Assembly (NCBI GenBank): GCA_021732785.1
Contig: JAKFUG010000043.1
Span: forward strand, 1 to 64,000
Reading direction: 5' to 3'
Source: Planctomycetaceae bacterium
GTDB taxonomy: Bacteria; Planctomycetota; Planctomycetia; Planctomycetales; Planctomycetaceae
DNA: 64,000 nt
Shown: positions 48,606 through 57,634 of the stretch, piece by piece
How the letters are laid out: each line of letters begins with the position of its first letter
Numbering within the stretch: the stretch's first letter is position 1
Made by a program: the position numbers and the translations under genes
The notes under the pieces: generated by a model
The model's database searches: none
What the model saw: only the letters and a program-made list of their open reading frames with translations
What the model was told of the DNA's origin: nothing

Positions 48606-49913
48606 ATGGCTTACTTCCCCGAAGTTCCGAAGATTCCGTTCGAAGGCCCGAAGTCCCGGAACCCGCTGGCGTTCAAACACTACAACCCCGACGAGCAGCT
48701 CGAGGGGCAGTCGATGAAGTCGCTGTTCCGCTTCGCCGTCGCGTACTGGCACACTTTTCGTGGCACCGGCAGCGATCCGTTCGGTCCCGGCACGATGTCC
48801 CGCCCGTGGGAAGAAGGGGATCGCCATGCGATGGACCTGAAGCGGGTCGATGTCGCCTTCGAGTTTATGGATAAGCTCGGCGCTCCGTTCTACTGCTTCC
48901 ACGATCGCGATGTCAGCGGCGAAGGAGACGATCTCAAGGAAACCAACGCCCTCTTCGATAAGGTCGCCGCGAAGCTCAAGGAGAAGCAGGAAGAAACCGG
49001 GATCAAGCTGCTGTGGGGGACCGCGAACCTCTTTTCGCACCCGCGGTTCCTGCACGGGGCGGCGACGAGTTGCAACGCGGATGTCTTCGCCTATGCCGCG
49101 GCGCAGGTGAAGAAGGCGATGGAAATCACGCAGCAACTCGGCGGCGAAAACTACGTCTTCTGGGGCGGCCGTGAGGGTTACCAGAACCTCTACAACACCG
49201 ACATGAAGCGGGAACTCGATCACCTCGCGAAGTTCATGCACATGGCGGTCGATCATGCCAAGCAGATCGGTTTCAAGGGGACGTTCCTATTCGAGCCCAA
49301 GCCGAAAGAGCCGACGAAGCATCAGTACGATTTCGACGCCGCCGCGTGCTGCAACTTCCTGCGGGCGTACGGCCTGTGGGATCATGTGAAGCTGAACATC
49401 GAGACGAACCACGCGACGCTCGCCGGGCATACCATGCACCACGAACTGGCGTATTCGTCGATGCAGGACAAGCTCGGCAGCATCGACGCCAACACCGGCG
49501 ACCTGCTCCTCGGCTGGGACACCGATCAATTCCCGACCGACATCTATCTCACCACGCAGTGCATGCTGGTGATCCTCGGCCAGAAGGGGATCGGTCCCGG
49601 CGGCGTGAACTTCGATGCCAAGGTCCGCCGCGAGAGCTTTGAGCCGATTGACTTGTTCTACGCGCACATTGGCGCGATGGACACGTTTGCCCGCGGTGCC
49701 AAAATCGCCGCCGCGATCCGCAAGGAAGGCCGATTGGCGGAGTTCGTCAAGCAGCGCTACAGCAGCTACGACAGCGGCATCGGCGCGGATATCGAAAAGG
49801 GAACGGCGAGCTTCGAGACGTTGTCGAAGTATGTCCTCGATAAAGGTCAGATTGCACCGAATCAGTCTGGTCGTCAGGAATGGCTGGAGAATCTGGTCAA
49901 CGAGTATTTGTGA
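48606..49913 (+). CDS. xylA: Xylose isomerase
   Basis: A 435-residue class II xylose isomerase. Motifs: [28 protein letters not shown] (catalytic His-Asp), [40 protein letters not shown] and [10 protein letters not shown] for metal binding. It interconverts xylose and xylulose (and glucose and fructose). The ATG at 48606 fits the family start ([13 protein letters not shown]); upstream frame is unrelated. No xylulokinase is next to it. Confidence 0.96.
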   Translation: MAYFPEVPKIPFEGPKSRNPLAFKHYNPDEQLEGQSMKSLFRFAVAYWHTFRGTGSDPFGPGTMSRPWEEGDRHAMDLKRVDVAFEFMDKLGAPFYCFHDRDVSGEGDDLKETNALFDKVAAKLKEKQEETGIKLLWGTANLFSHPRFLHGAATSCNADVFAYAAAQVKKAMEITQQLGGENYVFWGGREGYQNLYNTDMKRELDHLAKFMHMAVDHAKQIGFKGTFLFEPKPKEPTKHQYDFDAAACCNFLRAYGLWDHVKLNIETNHATLAGHTMHHELAYSSMQDKLGSIDANTGDLLLGWDTDQFPTDIYLTTQCMLVILGQKGIGPGGVNFDAKVRRESFEPIDLFYAHIGAMDTFARGAKIAAAIRKEGRLAEFVKQRYSSYDSGIGADIEKGTASFETLSKYVLDKGQIAPNQSGRQEWLENLVNEYL

Positions 49914-49930
49914 TGAATTGATGTCCTAAT

Positions 49931-49985
49931 CGCTTGCGCTTTGCAGATCACATGGTAAACATTGTGATCCTGCAAAGCGCAAGCG
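49931..49985. repeat. REP hairpin left of the RAYT gene
   Basis: Arms CGCTTGCGCTTTGCA and TGCAAAGCGCAAGCG with an inner GATCACA/TGTGATC pair. It ends 15 bases before the transposase start. Confidence 0.88.
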
Positions 49986-50000
49986 CGGGGAGAGACCATC

Positions 50001-50591
50001 ATGCCGGGCCGCGTCCTCGCCCATCACCTCATCTGGACTGGCTACGGACACTGGCTCCCCAATGACCCGCGCGGCAGCGGCTCTCCCGCCGCACAAGACA
50101 TCATCGCCGCCCTCGGCCCACTTCACTTCGGCCGTAAGACCCAACAACCCTCTCGCGTGGAAGTGAAAGAGTTCTATTCGCGCGCCGACGAAATCCTGAA
50201 ATATCCGCGGATTTCCTTTTCCGACGACCACATTCAAACCATCGCCCAGTCCTACGCTGAAACGATCCGTTCCCAAGGTTACACCTGCTATGCGTGTGCG
50301 ATCCTGCGGGACCACACGCATCTCGTTATACGGGCGCATCGGGATTCCGCAGAAACAATGATCGACATACTTCAGCGAAGCAGCCGTTTGGCGTTACCGA
50401 AGAATTCAGATTTGCCGATTGATCACCCTGTCTGGTGTGAAGGGGGATGGAAAGTATTTTTGGGCACGGCGGATGAAATCTGGACGCGAGTGAGATATGT
50501 CGAGCGCAATCCGATCAAAGAAGGATTGTCTGCCCAGCGATGGGAATTTGTCACACCGTATGATGGCTGGCCGATGAATAAGAAACGGTAA
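50001..50591 (+). CDS. REP-associated tyrosine transposase (RAYT, Y1/HUH)
   Basis: A 196-residue IS200-like single-strand transposase. The HUH metal motif is the HTH of LRDHTHLVIRAH (near residue 111) and the nucleophilic tyrosine lies in VRYVERNPIKEGL (near residue 165), both typical of the RAYT family. It starts MPGRVLAHHLIWTGYGHWLP. RAYTs cut and join REP hairpins and are held as single copies between two REPs; here hairpins lie 15 bases upstream and 5 bases downstream, so this is an intact REP-RAYT unit. GGGGAGA upstream serves as the ribosome site. Confidence 0.9.
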   Translation: MPGRVLAHHLIWTGYGHWLPNDPRGSGSPAAQDIIAALGPLHFGRKTQQPSRVEVKEFYSRADEILKYPRISFSDDHIQTIAQSYAETIRSQGYTCYACAILRDHTHLVIRAHRDSAETMIDILQRSSRLALPKNSDLPIDHPVWCEGGWKVFLGTADEIWTRVRYVERNPIKEGLSAQRWEFVTPYDGWPMNKKR

Positions 50592-50596
50592 TCGGC

Positions 50597-50658
50597 GCTC
50601 GCTTGCGCTTTGCAGGATCACAAAGATCGCCTGGTGATCCTGCAAAGCGCAAGCGAGC
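50597..50658. repeat. REP hairpin right of the RAYT gene
   Basis: Perfect 25-base arms (50597-50621 and 50634-50658) around a 12-base loop. The arm contains the same GCTTGCGCTTTGCA(G)GATCAC words as the left REP. Confidence 0.9.
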
Positions 50659-50718
50659 AATTGCGTCTCCCCATTTCTTCGCACACAATGGAGAAACTCT
50701 TGGGGAACTCTCGCGTCC

Positions 50719-52350
50719 ATGGCCAAACGTACGATCGGACCGTTTGAACTCGGCGACAAGCTCGGCGTCGGCGGCATGGGCGTGGTTTATCGCGCCATCT
50801 ACACCAAGACCGGGATCGCGTGCGCCATCAAGGTGCTGGCTCCCGAAGTCAGCGATTCGCCGCAGGTGCAGCAACGGTTCGAGCGTGAAATCGCGATCCT
50901 CAAAAAGTTGCAACATCCGCACATCGTCCGCTACTTCGGCGGCGGAAAGGTCGGCAACCAGCGGTTCTACGCCATGGAACTCGTCCAGGGCGGATCGCTC
51001 GAAGGTTATCTGAAAGAGCGAAAAAAAATCCCGTGGGAAGAAGCCCTGCGGTATATCCGACAGGTCGCGGAAGCCCTCGAACACGCGCACACCGCGGGCG
51101 TGATCCATCGCGATCTCAAACCCGCCAATCTGTTGCTCGGACCGAACGGCGTCCTGAAACTCACCGACTTCGGCATCGCGCGCGATACCACCGCCACGGC
51201 GCTCACGGCGGCCGGAAAAACCGTCGGCACCTACGCCTACATGGCCCCCGAACAAATCCGCGGCAAGCCCCCGGTTGATCGTCGTACTGACCTGTATTCC
51301 CTAGGCTGTGTTCTCTTTGAGATGCTCACGGGGGAAACGCCGTTCGACAGCGACAACGCCGGCGAACTCCTCGTCAAGCATCTGCAGGATGATCCGCCGC
51401 GGGTGACTTCGTTCACGCCGGATTGCCCCATCTGGCTGGAAGAAATGGTCTTCCGGCTGATGGAGAAAGAACCGGACGAGCGCTACTTCGATGCCCTCGC
51501 GTTGCAAGTGGCCATCGACGAAATCAACGAGAAGATCTCACGCCAGGCGAGCCTCGTGGGCACGGCGATGGGTGACGCTTCGACCAAATCCGTCGGAGCG
51601 GGCGGCGTCACGCAGCTCAAAGACGGCATCGCCAAGAAGAAGAAAAAGAAGAAGAAAGATCAAGCCCCGTTCTATGAACAGATCTGGTTTCTCGCGACCG
51701 GGTTGGTCCTGATTGCCGGCGTTGTCGTTTGGAGTCTGATGCCGCCGAGCGAAGCCAAACTCTTCGCGGCCGCCGAAACGCTGATGAAGACGAACGATGT
51801 CTACAAGATGCGCGATGCCCGCGAGAAGTATCTGCTGCCGCTGCTGAAGCGGTTTCCGAAAGGGGAACACGCCCCGCAGGCGCAGGAATATCTCGACCAG
51901 GTCGACATGCAGCGGATTGAAGACCAGGCAAAGAACCGCAAAGGCAAGCCGAAGACCGAAGGTGAAAAGTTCTATCTGCAGGCCGAACGATTCCAGAAGT
52001 ATGGCGACCGGATCAAAGCGCTGGAAATCTTTCAGAAGATGATCGTGCTGTTGCAGGATCAGCCGGAAGAAGGGGACGCGGAAAAGTTTCGCGAGAATCA
52101 GTTGTGGATGCGAATGGCGCAGAAGAAGGTCGACGAGATCAAAGCCGAAGGGGGCGAGATGCTCGATTCCGAGCAGGTCGTCCGCAACAAGCTGCGTGAA
52201 GCCGACGAGCACGTGGCCAACAACAAGCGCATCGAAGCGATGAAAATCTGGGACAGCATCGTCGAGCTCTACCGCGACAACGACGAACTCGCCCCGTACG
52301 TCGCCGAAGCCCGCCAGAAGCAGACGCTGAAGCCGAAGGCGGCCGAGTAA
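50719..52350 (+). CDS. Membrane-anchored Ser/Thr protein kinase (PASTA-less)
   Basis: A 543-residue Hanks-type kinase. Kinase domain about 8-275: LGVGGMGVVYRA, lysine in CAIKVLAPE, HRDLKPANLLLGPNG, DFGIARD, and YMAPEQIRGKPP. Then a juxtamembrane poly-lysine run (KKKKKKKKDQ), one membrane helix (WFLATGLVLIAGVVVWSLM, about 325-343) and an extracytoplasmic part of helical TPR-like character. It could phosphorylate FHA targets such as the sigma54 activator at 3798-5780, but that is speculative. Confidence 0.92.
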   Translation: MAKRTIGPFELGDKLGVGGMGVVYRAIYTKTGIACAIKVLAPEVSDSPQVQQRFEREIAILKKLQHPHIVRYFGGGKVGNQRFYAMELVQGGSLEGYLKERKKIPWEEALRYIRQVAEALEHAHTAGVIHRDLKPANLLLGPNGVLKLTDFGIARDTTATALTAAGKTVGTYAYMAPEQIRGKPPVDRRTDLYSLGCVLFEMLTGETPFDSDNAGELLVKHLQDDPPRVTSFTPDCPIWLEEMVFRLMEKEPDERYFDALALQVAIDEINEKISRQASLVGTAMGDASTKSVGAGGVTQLKDGIAKKKKKKKKDQAPFYEQIWFLATGLVLIAGVVVWSLMPPSEAKLFAAAETLMKTNDVYKMRDAREKYLLPLLKRFPKGEHAPQAQEYLDQVDMQRIEDQAKNRKGKPKTEGEKFYLQAERFQKYGDRIKALEIFQKMIVLLQDQPEEGDAEKFRENQLWMRMAQKKVDEIKAEGGEMLDSEQVVRNKLREADEHVANNKRIEAMKIWDSIVELYRDNDELAPYVAEARQKQTLKPKAAE

Positions 52351-52390
52351 GACGCATTCCAGGAATCATCCGCGCGTTTTGAAACGTGCC

Positions 52391-52448
52391 GCTCATCACG
52401 CGGAGCGTGATGGCCACCATCGTCGCCATCACGCTCCGCGTGATGAGC
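52391..52448. repeat. 24-bp-arm perfect hairpin
   Basis: Arms 52391-52414 and 52425-52448 are perfectly complementary with a 10-base loop (GCTCATCACGCGGAGCGTGA on the left). It lies shortly after the kinase gene and may serve as its terminator. Confidence 0.85.
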
Positions 52449-52497
52449 GGATTCCACACAACGCGCTGTTCATTGTGAGGATCGGTATCAGTCGGAG

Positions 52498-52665
52498 AAC
52501 CACGGAATACACGGACGACAAGAGATGCGGAATGCTTGCTGTGAGGAAAGCCCCCCGGCTGCTCAGAAGCAGCCGGGGGGCTGGCTTTCGACACGAATGC
52601 CTCCGACGCATCACTCCGCCGATTCGGACTCATCCTTTTCCGTGTGCTCCGTGTATTCCGTGGTT
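52498..52665. repeat. AACCACGGAATACACGGA pair around CAGCCGGG hairpin copy 3
   Basis: Outer 18-base arms (52498-52515, 52648-52665) are exact inverses. Inside them lies the perfect hairpin at 52549-52582 (15-base arms, CAGA loop) of the CAGCCGGG family. This is a nested structure of two repeat families. Confidence 0.82.
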
Positions 52666-52753
52666 CCCCTCCGGGTTCGATTGCGTCCCCGCGACGAACG
52701 TGGTTTATTGCACGCATCATCCGTGATCGATGCTTTCGCCCCGAGGACCGAGC

Positions 52754-54049
52754 ATGCTCTCTCGACGTGAGTTCATCCAAACCGCATTGGCCGCCGGCAC
52801 GGCGACGGCCCTCCCCTTCATGCCGCGTCAGCAACACGTCGCGGCGGCGGAAGCGCGGAGCGCCAACGAAAAGCTGAATCTCGCCGTGATCGGGGTCGCG
52901 GCTCGAGGCGGAGCCAATCTCGCCGGCGTTGCGCATGAAAACATTGCTGTCCTCTGCGACATCGACAGCGTCCGCCTCAACGAAGCGGCGATGAAGTTCC
53001 CGTCGGCGAAGAAAATCGTCGATTTCCGCGAGATTTTCGAGATGCGCGATCTCGATGGCGTCGTTGTCAGCACCCCCGATCACACCCACGCCATCCCGGT
53101 GGCGATGGCGCTCCGCAAAGGCTTACCGGCTTATTGCGAGAAGCCGCTCACGCACTCCGTCTATGAAGCTCGTGTGCTCCGTCGACTGAACGCGCAGGCC
53201 AAAGTTCCCACGCAGATGGGGAACCAGATTCACTCCGACCTGCACAACTATCGCCGGGTGGTGGAGATCATCCGCGCCGGGACCATTGGTGAAGTGGCCC
53301 GTGTGCATGTGTGGCTCGGAAGCGGCGTGAAGGAAGGTAAGCGTGTCGAAAAAGGTGATCCGCCGAAGACGGTCAATTACGATCTCTGGACCGGTCCCGC
53401 TCCGATGCGGCCGTTCCACGAATCGCATTTCCACTTCAACTGGCGGTATTGGTGGGATTTCGGCGGCGGTCAACTCGGCGACTTCGGTTGCCACTATATG
53501 GACCTGCCGTTCTGGGCGTTGCAACTCGGTGCGCCGACCACCGTCGCCGCCAAGGGCGAAAAGGCCCACAACGGGGACAACGAATGCCCCAACAAGATGC
53601 AGGTCGATTACCACTTTCCTGCACGCGGAGGCATGCCCGCCGTCCACATGACGTGGTATCACGGCGGTGAGATGCCCGAGGGAGCCGAGCCATACAAGAT
53701 GAATTCAGCCGTGCTCTTTGAAGGAACCGAAGGGAAGCTGATCGCCGACTACGGCAGCAACAAAGTCTTCCTCAACAGCGGTGCGACAGCCGCTCCGGTC
53801 ACGCCGTGGATTCCGAATTCCATCGGCCATCACAAAGAATGGCTGCACGCGATTCGCACCGGCGAAACCACGGGTTCCACGTTCGAGTACGGCGCAAACA
53901 TGACCGAAGCGGTCCACCTCGGCAACGTCTCCTACCGCGTGGGCAAGCCGATCACGTGGGACGCCGCCAACATGAAGTGCGTCGATTGCCCCGAAGCGGA
54001 CCCGATCCTCAATCGCCAGTATCGCGACGGCTGGACGCTGCCGACGTAG
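52754..54049 (+). CDS. Tat-exported Gfo/Idh/MocA-family oxidoreductase
   Basis: A 431-residue NAD(P)-dependent oxidoreductase. The N-terminus SRREFIQTALAAG followed by a hydrophobic stretch is a Tat signal, so it folds with its cofactor and is exported. The Rossmann part starts LNLAVIGVAARGGANLAGV; CEKPLTHSVYEARVL holds the conserved EKP lysine; GQLGDFGCHYMDLPFWAL is the C-terminal domain's signature. These proteins act on sugars or inositols and are very expanded in planctomycetes. The ATG at 52754 opens on the Tat signal. Confidence 0.9.
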   Translation: MLSRREFIQTALAAGTATALPFMPRQQHVAAAEARSANEKLNLAVIGVAARGGANLAGVAHENIAVLCDIDSVRLNEAAMKFPSAKKIVDFREIFEMRDLDGVVVSTPDHTHAIPVAMALRKGLPAYCEKPLTHSVYEARVLRRLNAQAKVPTQMGNQIHSDLHNYRRVVEIIRAGTIGEVARVHVWLGSGVKEGKRVEKGDPPKTVNYDLWTGPAPMRPFHESHFHFNWRYWWDFGGGQLGDFGCHYMDLPFWALQLGAPTTVAAKGEKAHNGDNECPNKMQVDYHFPARGGMPAVHMTWYHGGEMPEGAEPYKMNSAVLFEGTEGKLIADYGSNKVFLNSGATAAPVTPWIPNSIGHHKEWLHAIRTGETTGSTFEYGANMTEAVHLGNVSYRVGKPITWDAANMKCVDCPEADPILNRQYRDGWTLPT

Positions 54050-54055
54050 CAGCAT

Positions 54056-54125
54056 TGTGAGCCGCAAGGCGCTAGCCGGCGGGTGAATTTAGAAGAACCC
54101 GCCGGCTAGCGCCTTGCGGCTCACA
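54056..54125. repeat. 29-bp-arm perfect hairpin between convergent genes
   Basis: Arms 54056-54084 and 54097-54125 are perfectly complementary (GGCGCTAGCCGGCGGG in the left). It lies between the stops of two convergent genes and can serve as a two-way terminator. The word GGCGCTAGCCG recurs in the hairpin at 59234. Confidence 0.88.
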
Positions 54126-54130
54126 GTTCC

Positions 54131-54790
54131 CTACCACCGATACGGCGGGTACGAATACGGCGACCACGAATTGTGGATGCCGTACCAGTTGTACCACGGC
54201 AAGGTCTGCCGTTGAGCGGGGAGGTTCACGTCGATCCGCGTGCGTTGCTGCCGTTGAATGACGGTCGGCCGCATTTGTCCGAACAGGAATTCCATCGTCG
54301 CGTCATGACGGTACGACGGATTCGCTTCGTACTCCGCGCGGCTGAAGGGAATCGAGTCATAAATCGCGCGGTACGATTGGACCCGTGAAATTCCCTCAAC
54401 AGATGTCGCCGGACTCGGAGCCGCGGATGAGGACGTCGTCGCTTCGGGATCGGGATTCACCAGCATCGCATCGATCGGTGCATCGACATGGCCCGCCTCG
54501 GCTGGAGGATGCGGTGCCGGCGGAATGGACTGGAAGCTCATCAACTCGATGTGCGACGGATGGACTTTCCGCGGTTCGACAATCATCGCGGGAACATTCA
54601 TCGCCGGGGAACTGCTCCCCGGCGCGGGTTGCACGACGACCGTCCAATCTTCGAAGCGATACACCGCCGCACGCACCGGCTGCGGTTCCACGGCCTGGGT
54701 TTCCGTCGGGAAAACCGCCAGACAAATCGATAATCCGCACCCCAATGTCGTTCCCGTTGCCAACATGATCAAATCCCTGAAAACTTCCAA
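54131..54790 (-). CDS. Secreted Pro/Ser-rich protein of unknown function
   Basis: A 219-residue protein with an N-terminal signal-like helix (LIMLATGTTLGCGLSICLAVF). The middle is Pro/Ala/Ser-rich and probably disordered. The C-terminus has a more conserved look: SYRAIYDSIPFSRAEYEANP, then MRPTVIQRQQRTRIDVNLP, then a Trp/Tyr/Pro tail (SWSPYSYPPYRW). No family known. Confidence 0.6.
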   Translation of the reverse strand: MEVFRDLIMLATGTTLGCGLSICLAVFPTETQAVEPQPVRAAVYRFEDWTVVVQPAPGSSSPAMNVPAMIVEPRKVHPSHIELMSFQSIPPAPHPPAEAGHVDAPIDAMLVNPDPEATTSSSAAPSPATSVEGISRVQSYRAIYDSIPFSRAEYEANPSYRHDATMEFLFGQMRPTVIQRQQRTRIDVNLPAQRQTLPWYNWYGIHNSWSPYSYPPYRW

Positions 54791-55123
54791 TCCCGTGTGC
54801 TCGCGTTGCCATTCCCCTTCACGCTAAAGACACGAACAGACCGCTGTCAAACTGTTCTTCAGACAACGGGGGAAAAACGCTGCGGGTCGTAACGGTTATC
54901 GCGATGAGAGTTGGGTAGGGTTTGCCGAGTCTGCGAGGCGAACCACGCTGGATCAACGACATACGGTTCGCCTCGAGGACTCGGCAAACCCTACGGTCTG
55001 CGGGTCGTAACGGTTATCGCGATGAGAGATGCCGCGGAGTGATTTTGGGGCGATGCAAGACGGCGTGCAGCGCATTGGGTTATAATCCGTTCCCGTTCCT
55101 GTCGTGATGAAAGTGACACTCCG
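54791..55123. other. Divergent intergenic region with duplicated 31-mer
   Basis: About 330 bases between divergent genes. It holds two identical 31-base direct repeats (54880-54910 and 54998-55028) that flank a large hairpin (54915-54994). Nothing else is seen. Confidence 0.8.
54915..54994. repeat. 30-bp-arm hairpin flanked by 31-bp direct repeats
   Basis: Arms 54915-54944 and 54965-54994 match at 28 of 30 positions (GTAGGGTTTGCCGAGTC outer part). The 31-base sequence that begins CTGCGGGTCGTAACGG lies identically on both sides, as if duplicated on insertion of the hairpin. Confidence 0.85.
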
Positions 55124-55528
55124 ATGACGACTACTCAATTGACGCCGCAATCCCTCGCCGATCGCCTGCTGATTCGCCTGCACAGCCTGTTGCTGGAAGC
55201 CGATGCGCAGACAAAACCGCTGGAGCACGACCCGTATCGCAGCCAATTGTTCGAGCTGTTCGTCACGGCGGAAGGGGCCGGGTATCTGCAGCGCGACGCG
55301 ACGCCCGATTTCTCTCCGGAAGGACTGTGCCGGTTACTCGGCGAGCGCTGGGGCCTGACGCAAGCCGCGAAGGACGCGACCGAAGGGCAAGCCGCGTTGC
55401 CGCAAGACCATCTTCGCAAAATGCGGTTGCTGTGGTCGCTGTCGCGGATGTGGATGGAATGGGATTATGCGTGGCGACGCTGGGAGGAATTTCATGGTTT
55501 CCATGAGGATGATGCGGCGAAGGCGTGA
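55124..55528 (+). CDS. Small helical protein beside a Ycf46-like ATPase
   Basis: A 134-residue protein of unknown function, mainly helical: LADRLLIRLHSLLLEADAQ, YRSQLFELFVTAEGAGYL, LRKMRLLWSLSRMWMEWDYAWRRW. It has no membrane helix. It is encoded 101 bases upstream of the Ycf46-like AAA ATPase on the same strand, which suggests they work together; REP-like and CAACCCTCAAC-type repeats lie in the gap. Confidence 0.68.
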   Translation: MTTTQLTPQSLADRLLIRLHSLLLEADAQTKPLEHDPYRSQLFELFVTAEGAGYLQRDATPDFSPEGLCRLLGERWGLTQAAKDATEGQAALPQDHLRKMRLLWSLSRMWMEWDYAWRRWEEFHGFHEDDAAKA

Positions 55529-55542
55529 GGAGTCGCGGACGC

Positions 55543-55605
55543 GGGATGCTGCAAAGCGGCAAGCGAGGCAGGTTTCACCCTCAACATTCGACCCTCAACT
55601 CTCAA
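55543..55605. repeat. GGGATGCTGCAAAGCGGCAAGCGAGG unit and CCCTCAAC words
   Basis: The first part (55543-55570) resembles the unit at 63183 and the REP arms around the RAYT (GCAAAGCG..CAAGCGAG). It is followed by CACCCTCAAC and GACCCTCAACTCTCAACC words like those inside the synthase gene. Confidence 0.65.
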
Positions 55606-55629
55606 CCTCCTCGATGCGGGCCCCCTACC

Positions 55630-57621
55630 ATGCCGATCATGACTGCGGAACTGGTGCTGGATGACATTCGCAGTCGCATTCAGGCGGGGTATCCGCTGCT
55701 GTTTCTCCGCACGTGGGAAGAAGAACGGTGGGAAGGTTTATTGGCGGAACTCGCGCTTGAAATGGAACGCGGGCTGGTGATCTGGTCGGAAACCACGGGC
55801 TGGCAACCGGCGCTCAGTAGCGATCGTGATGATTCCACATCCGCCTTGCACGCGCTGTACGACCTCGAACGTTATCCACCGGACCACGTTTTTTTGCTGA
55901 AGGACTTCCATTCGCATGCCGCCGATCCAATGGTCCTGCGACGGCTTCGTGATCTCGCGCTCCTCCTGCCCGAGCGGCGACAAACATTGTTGCTGCTCGA
56001 TCCCGTCGCGCGTGTCCCCTTGGAATTGACGAAGGACGCGCTGGCGATCGAATTGCCGTTGCCGTTGTACGGTGACTTTCGCGCGGCACTCGATGACCTG
56101 CTGGTGGAAACCGATCACAGCGAATGGGACCTGTCCGCGGAACAGCAGGACTGGCTGATCAAGGGGGTGATGGGGCTCACGCTGAAGGAAGGCCGCAAGG
56201 CCTGGACGCGGGCGCTTCAAGGTCAAACCACGCTTTCGGACACGGCTCTCACAGGGCTCATCTCCGAAAAACGGGCACTCGCTTCGGCGTCGGAATTTCT
56301 GGAGTTCTACGATCTCGACACCGCGGTCGATGACGTCGGCGGGCTCGATGAAATGAAGGAATGGCTTCGCCGCCGGGTGAAAGCCTATTCGCCCGAAGCC
56401 CGCGAGCAAGGGATTCCGCTTCCCAAGGGGGCCATGCTCCTCGGCGTGCAAGGTTGCGGCAAAAGTCTCACCGCCCGCGCGACGGCGCGCTTGCTGGCGT
56501 TCCCGCTGATTCGCTTGGACATCGCGAACCTGCTCAGCAGCAGCCGTGGTGGGTCCGAAAAGAATTTGCGTGAAGTCCTCGATCTCGTCGACTCGATCGC
56601 CCCCGCGGTGTTGTGGCTCGACGAAATGGAAAAGGGCTTTGCCGGCGCGGGTGGCGACACCTTCAGCGACTCCACGATGGCTCGCCTCGTCGGCAGTTTC
56701 CTGCTGTGGATGCAGGAGCAAGCCAAGCCGGTGTTCGTGATTGCCACCGCGAACTCCGTTAACAATCTTCCGCCGGAAATGTTGCGGCGGGGTCGTTTCG
56801 ACGAACTCTTTTTCATCGACCTGCCCAACTTCCACGAGCGCAAACACATCCTCACGATTCATCTCTCCAAGCGGAACTGGAAACCCGAACGATTCCGGCT
56901 CGATGAACTCGCGGAAAAGACGGACGGCTACAGCGGCGCGGAACTCGAACAAATCATCGCCGCGGCCCTCATCGATGCCTTCGGCCGTGGCCAGGTCTTG
57001 AGTGACGATGATCTCGATCGCGCCCGGCGGCAACTGGTGCCGTTGTCGGTGACGATGGAAGACAAAATCTTTGCCCTGCGGCAATGGGCGCAGGACCGGT
57101 GTCGCCGCGCGACCTCCGACAACCGTGTCACGCAGATGCTCGACGCCGAAGTCCGCATCAATCCCGAAGCTCCCAAGGCCGACGATTCCGGCCCCCCGGC
57201 CTGGGCCACGCTCGCAGAAGCGGGGCAGATTAAAGCGGCGCTGGTGGAGTATGTTCGCCAGGGGGGCGATATTCTTTTCACTCAAGTGCAGGAGGCACTG
57301 CGGCCGTATTTCGAAGTCGACGGTGAGCAGGGCCTCGCGCTGAAGAGCAACCCGAACACGGTGCTCTGGCTCGGCATGAGCGGCGATCTCTGCCTCGCGA
57401 TCATCGAACTGGTCACCGCCCGCCGGTTGTATATCCACACGGTGGATGGCGAGCTTTACTCCAGGCGAAAAGCGGGACTGAAACTCCCGGTGCTGGAAGT
57501 CCCCACCGACGAAAAGCTGCCGCGCCCGAAGTGGTTACCGTCTTCGTTGCGAACCGGTCCGCATCCCGTTCACGCCGCGAAACTCGCACGGGTCGGCCGC
57601 ATTCAACTCGCGAATGCGTGA
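55630..57621 (+). CDS. Ycf46-like AAA-family ATPase
   Basis: A 663-residue protein. The N-terminal region (about 1-200; DDIRSRIQAGYPLLFLRTWEEE) is the typical Ycf46-type domain that resembles an inactive ATPase; the AAA domain (about 235-480) has Walker A GVQGCGKSLTAR, Walker B VLWLDEMEKGF, sensor ATANSVNNLP and the arginine finger LRRGRFDELFFIDLP. A C-terminal domain follows. In cyanobacteria Ycf46 affects inorganic carbon uptake; here the role is unknown. Start at 55630, or 55639 (MTAELV). Confidence 0.85.
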   Translation: MPIMTAELVLDDIRSRIQAGYPLLFLRTWEEERWEGLLAELALEMERGLVIWSETTGWQPALSSDRDDSTSALHALYDLERYPPDHVFLLKDFHSHAADPMVLRRLRDLALLLPERRQTLLLLDPVARVPLELTKDALAIELPLPLYGDFRAALDDLLVETDHSEWDLSAEQQDWLIKGVMGLTLKEGRKAWTRALQGQTTLSDTALTGLISEKRALASASEFLEFYDLDTAVDDVGGLDEMKEWLRRRVKAYSPEAREQGIPLPKGAMLLGVQGCGKSLTARATARLLAFPLIRLDIANLLSSSRGGSEKNLREVLDLVDSIAPAVLWLDEMEKGFAGAGGDTFSDSTMARLVGSFLLWMQEQAKPVFVIATANSVNNLPPEMLRRGRFDELFFIDLPNFHERKHILTIHLSKRNWKPERFRLDELAEKTDGYSGAELEQIIAAALIDAFGRGQVLSDDDLDRARRQLVPLSVTMEDKIFALRQWAQDRCRRATSDNRVTQMLDAEVRINPEAPKADDSGPPAWATLAEAGQIKAALVEYVRQGGDILFTQVQEALRPYFEVDGEQGLALKSNPNTVLWLGMSGDLCLAIIELVTARRLYIHTVDGELYSRRKAGLKLPVLEVPTDEKLPRPKWLPSSLRTGPHPVHAAKLARVGRIQLANA

Positions 57622-57634
57622 CACGGATTGACGA

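Noticed and set aside
52139-53089. Minus-strand frame spanning the kinase end and the oxidoreductase start
   Set aside because: It crosses several repeats and two real genes on the other strand; its product is low-complexity Arg/Ser.
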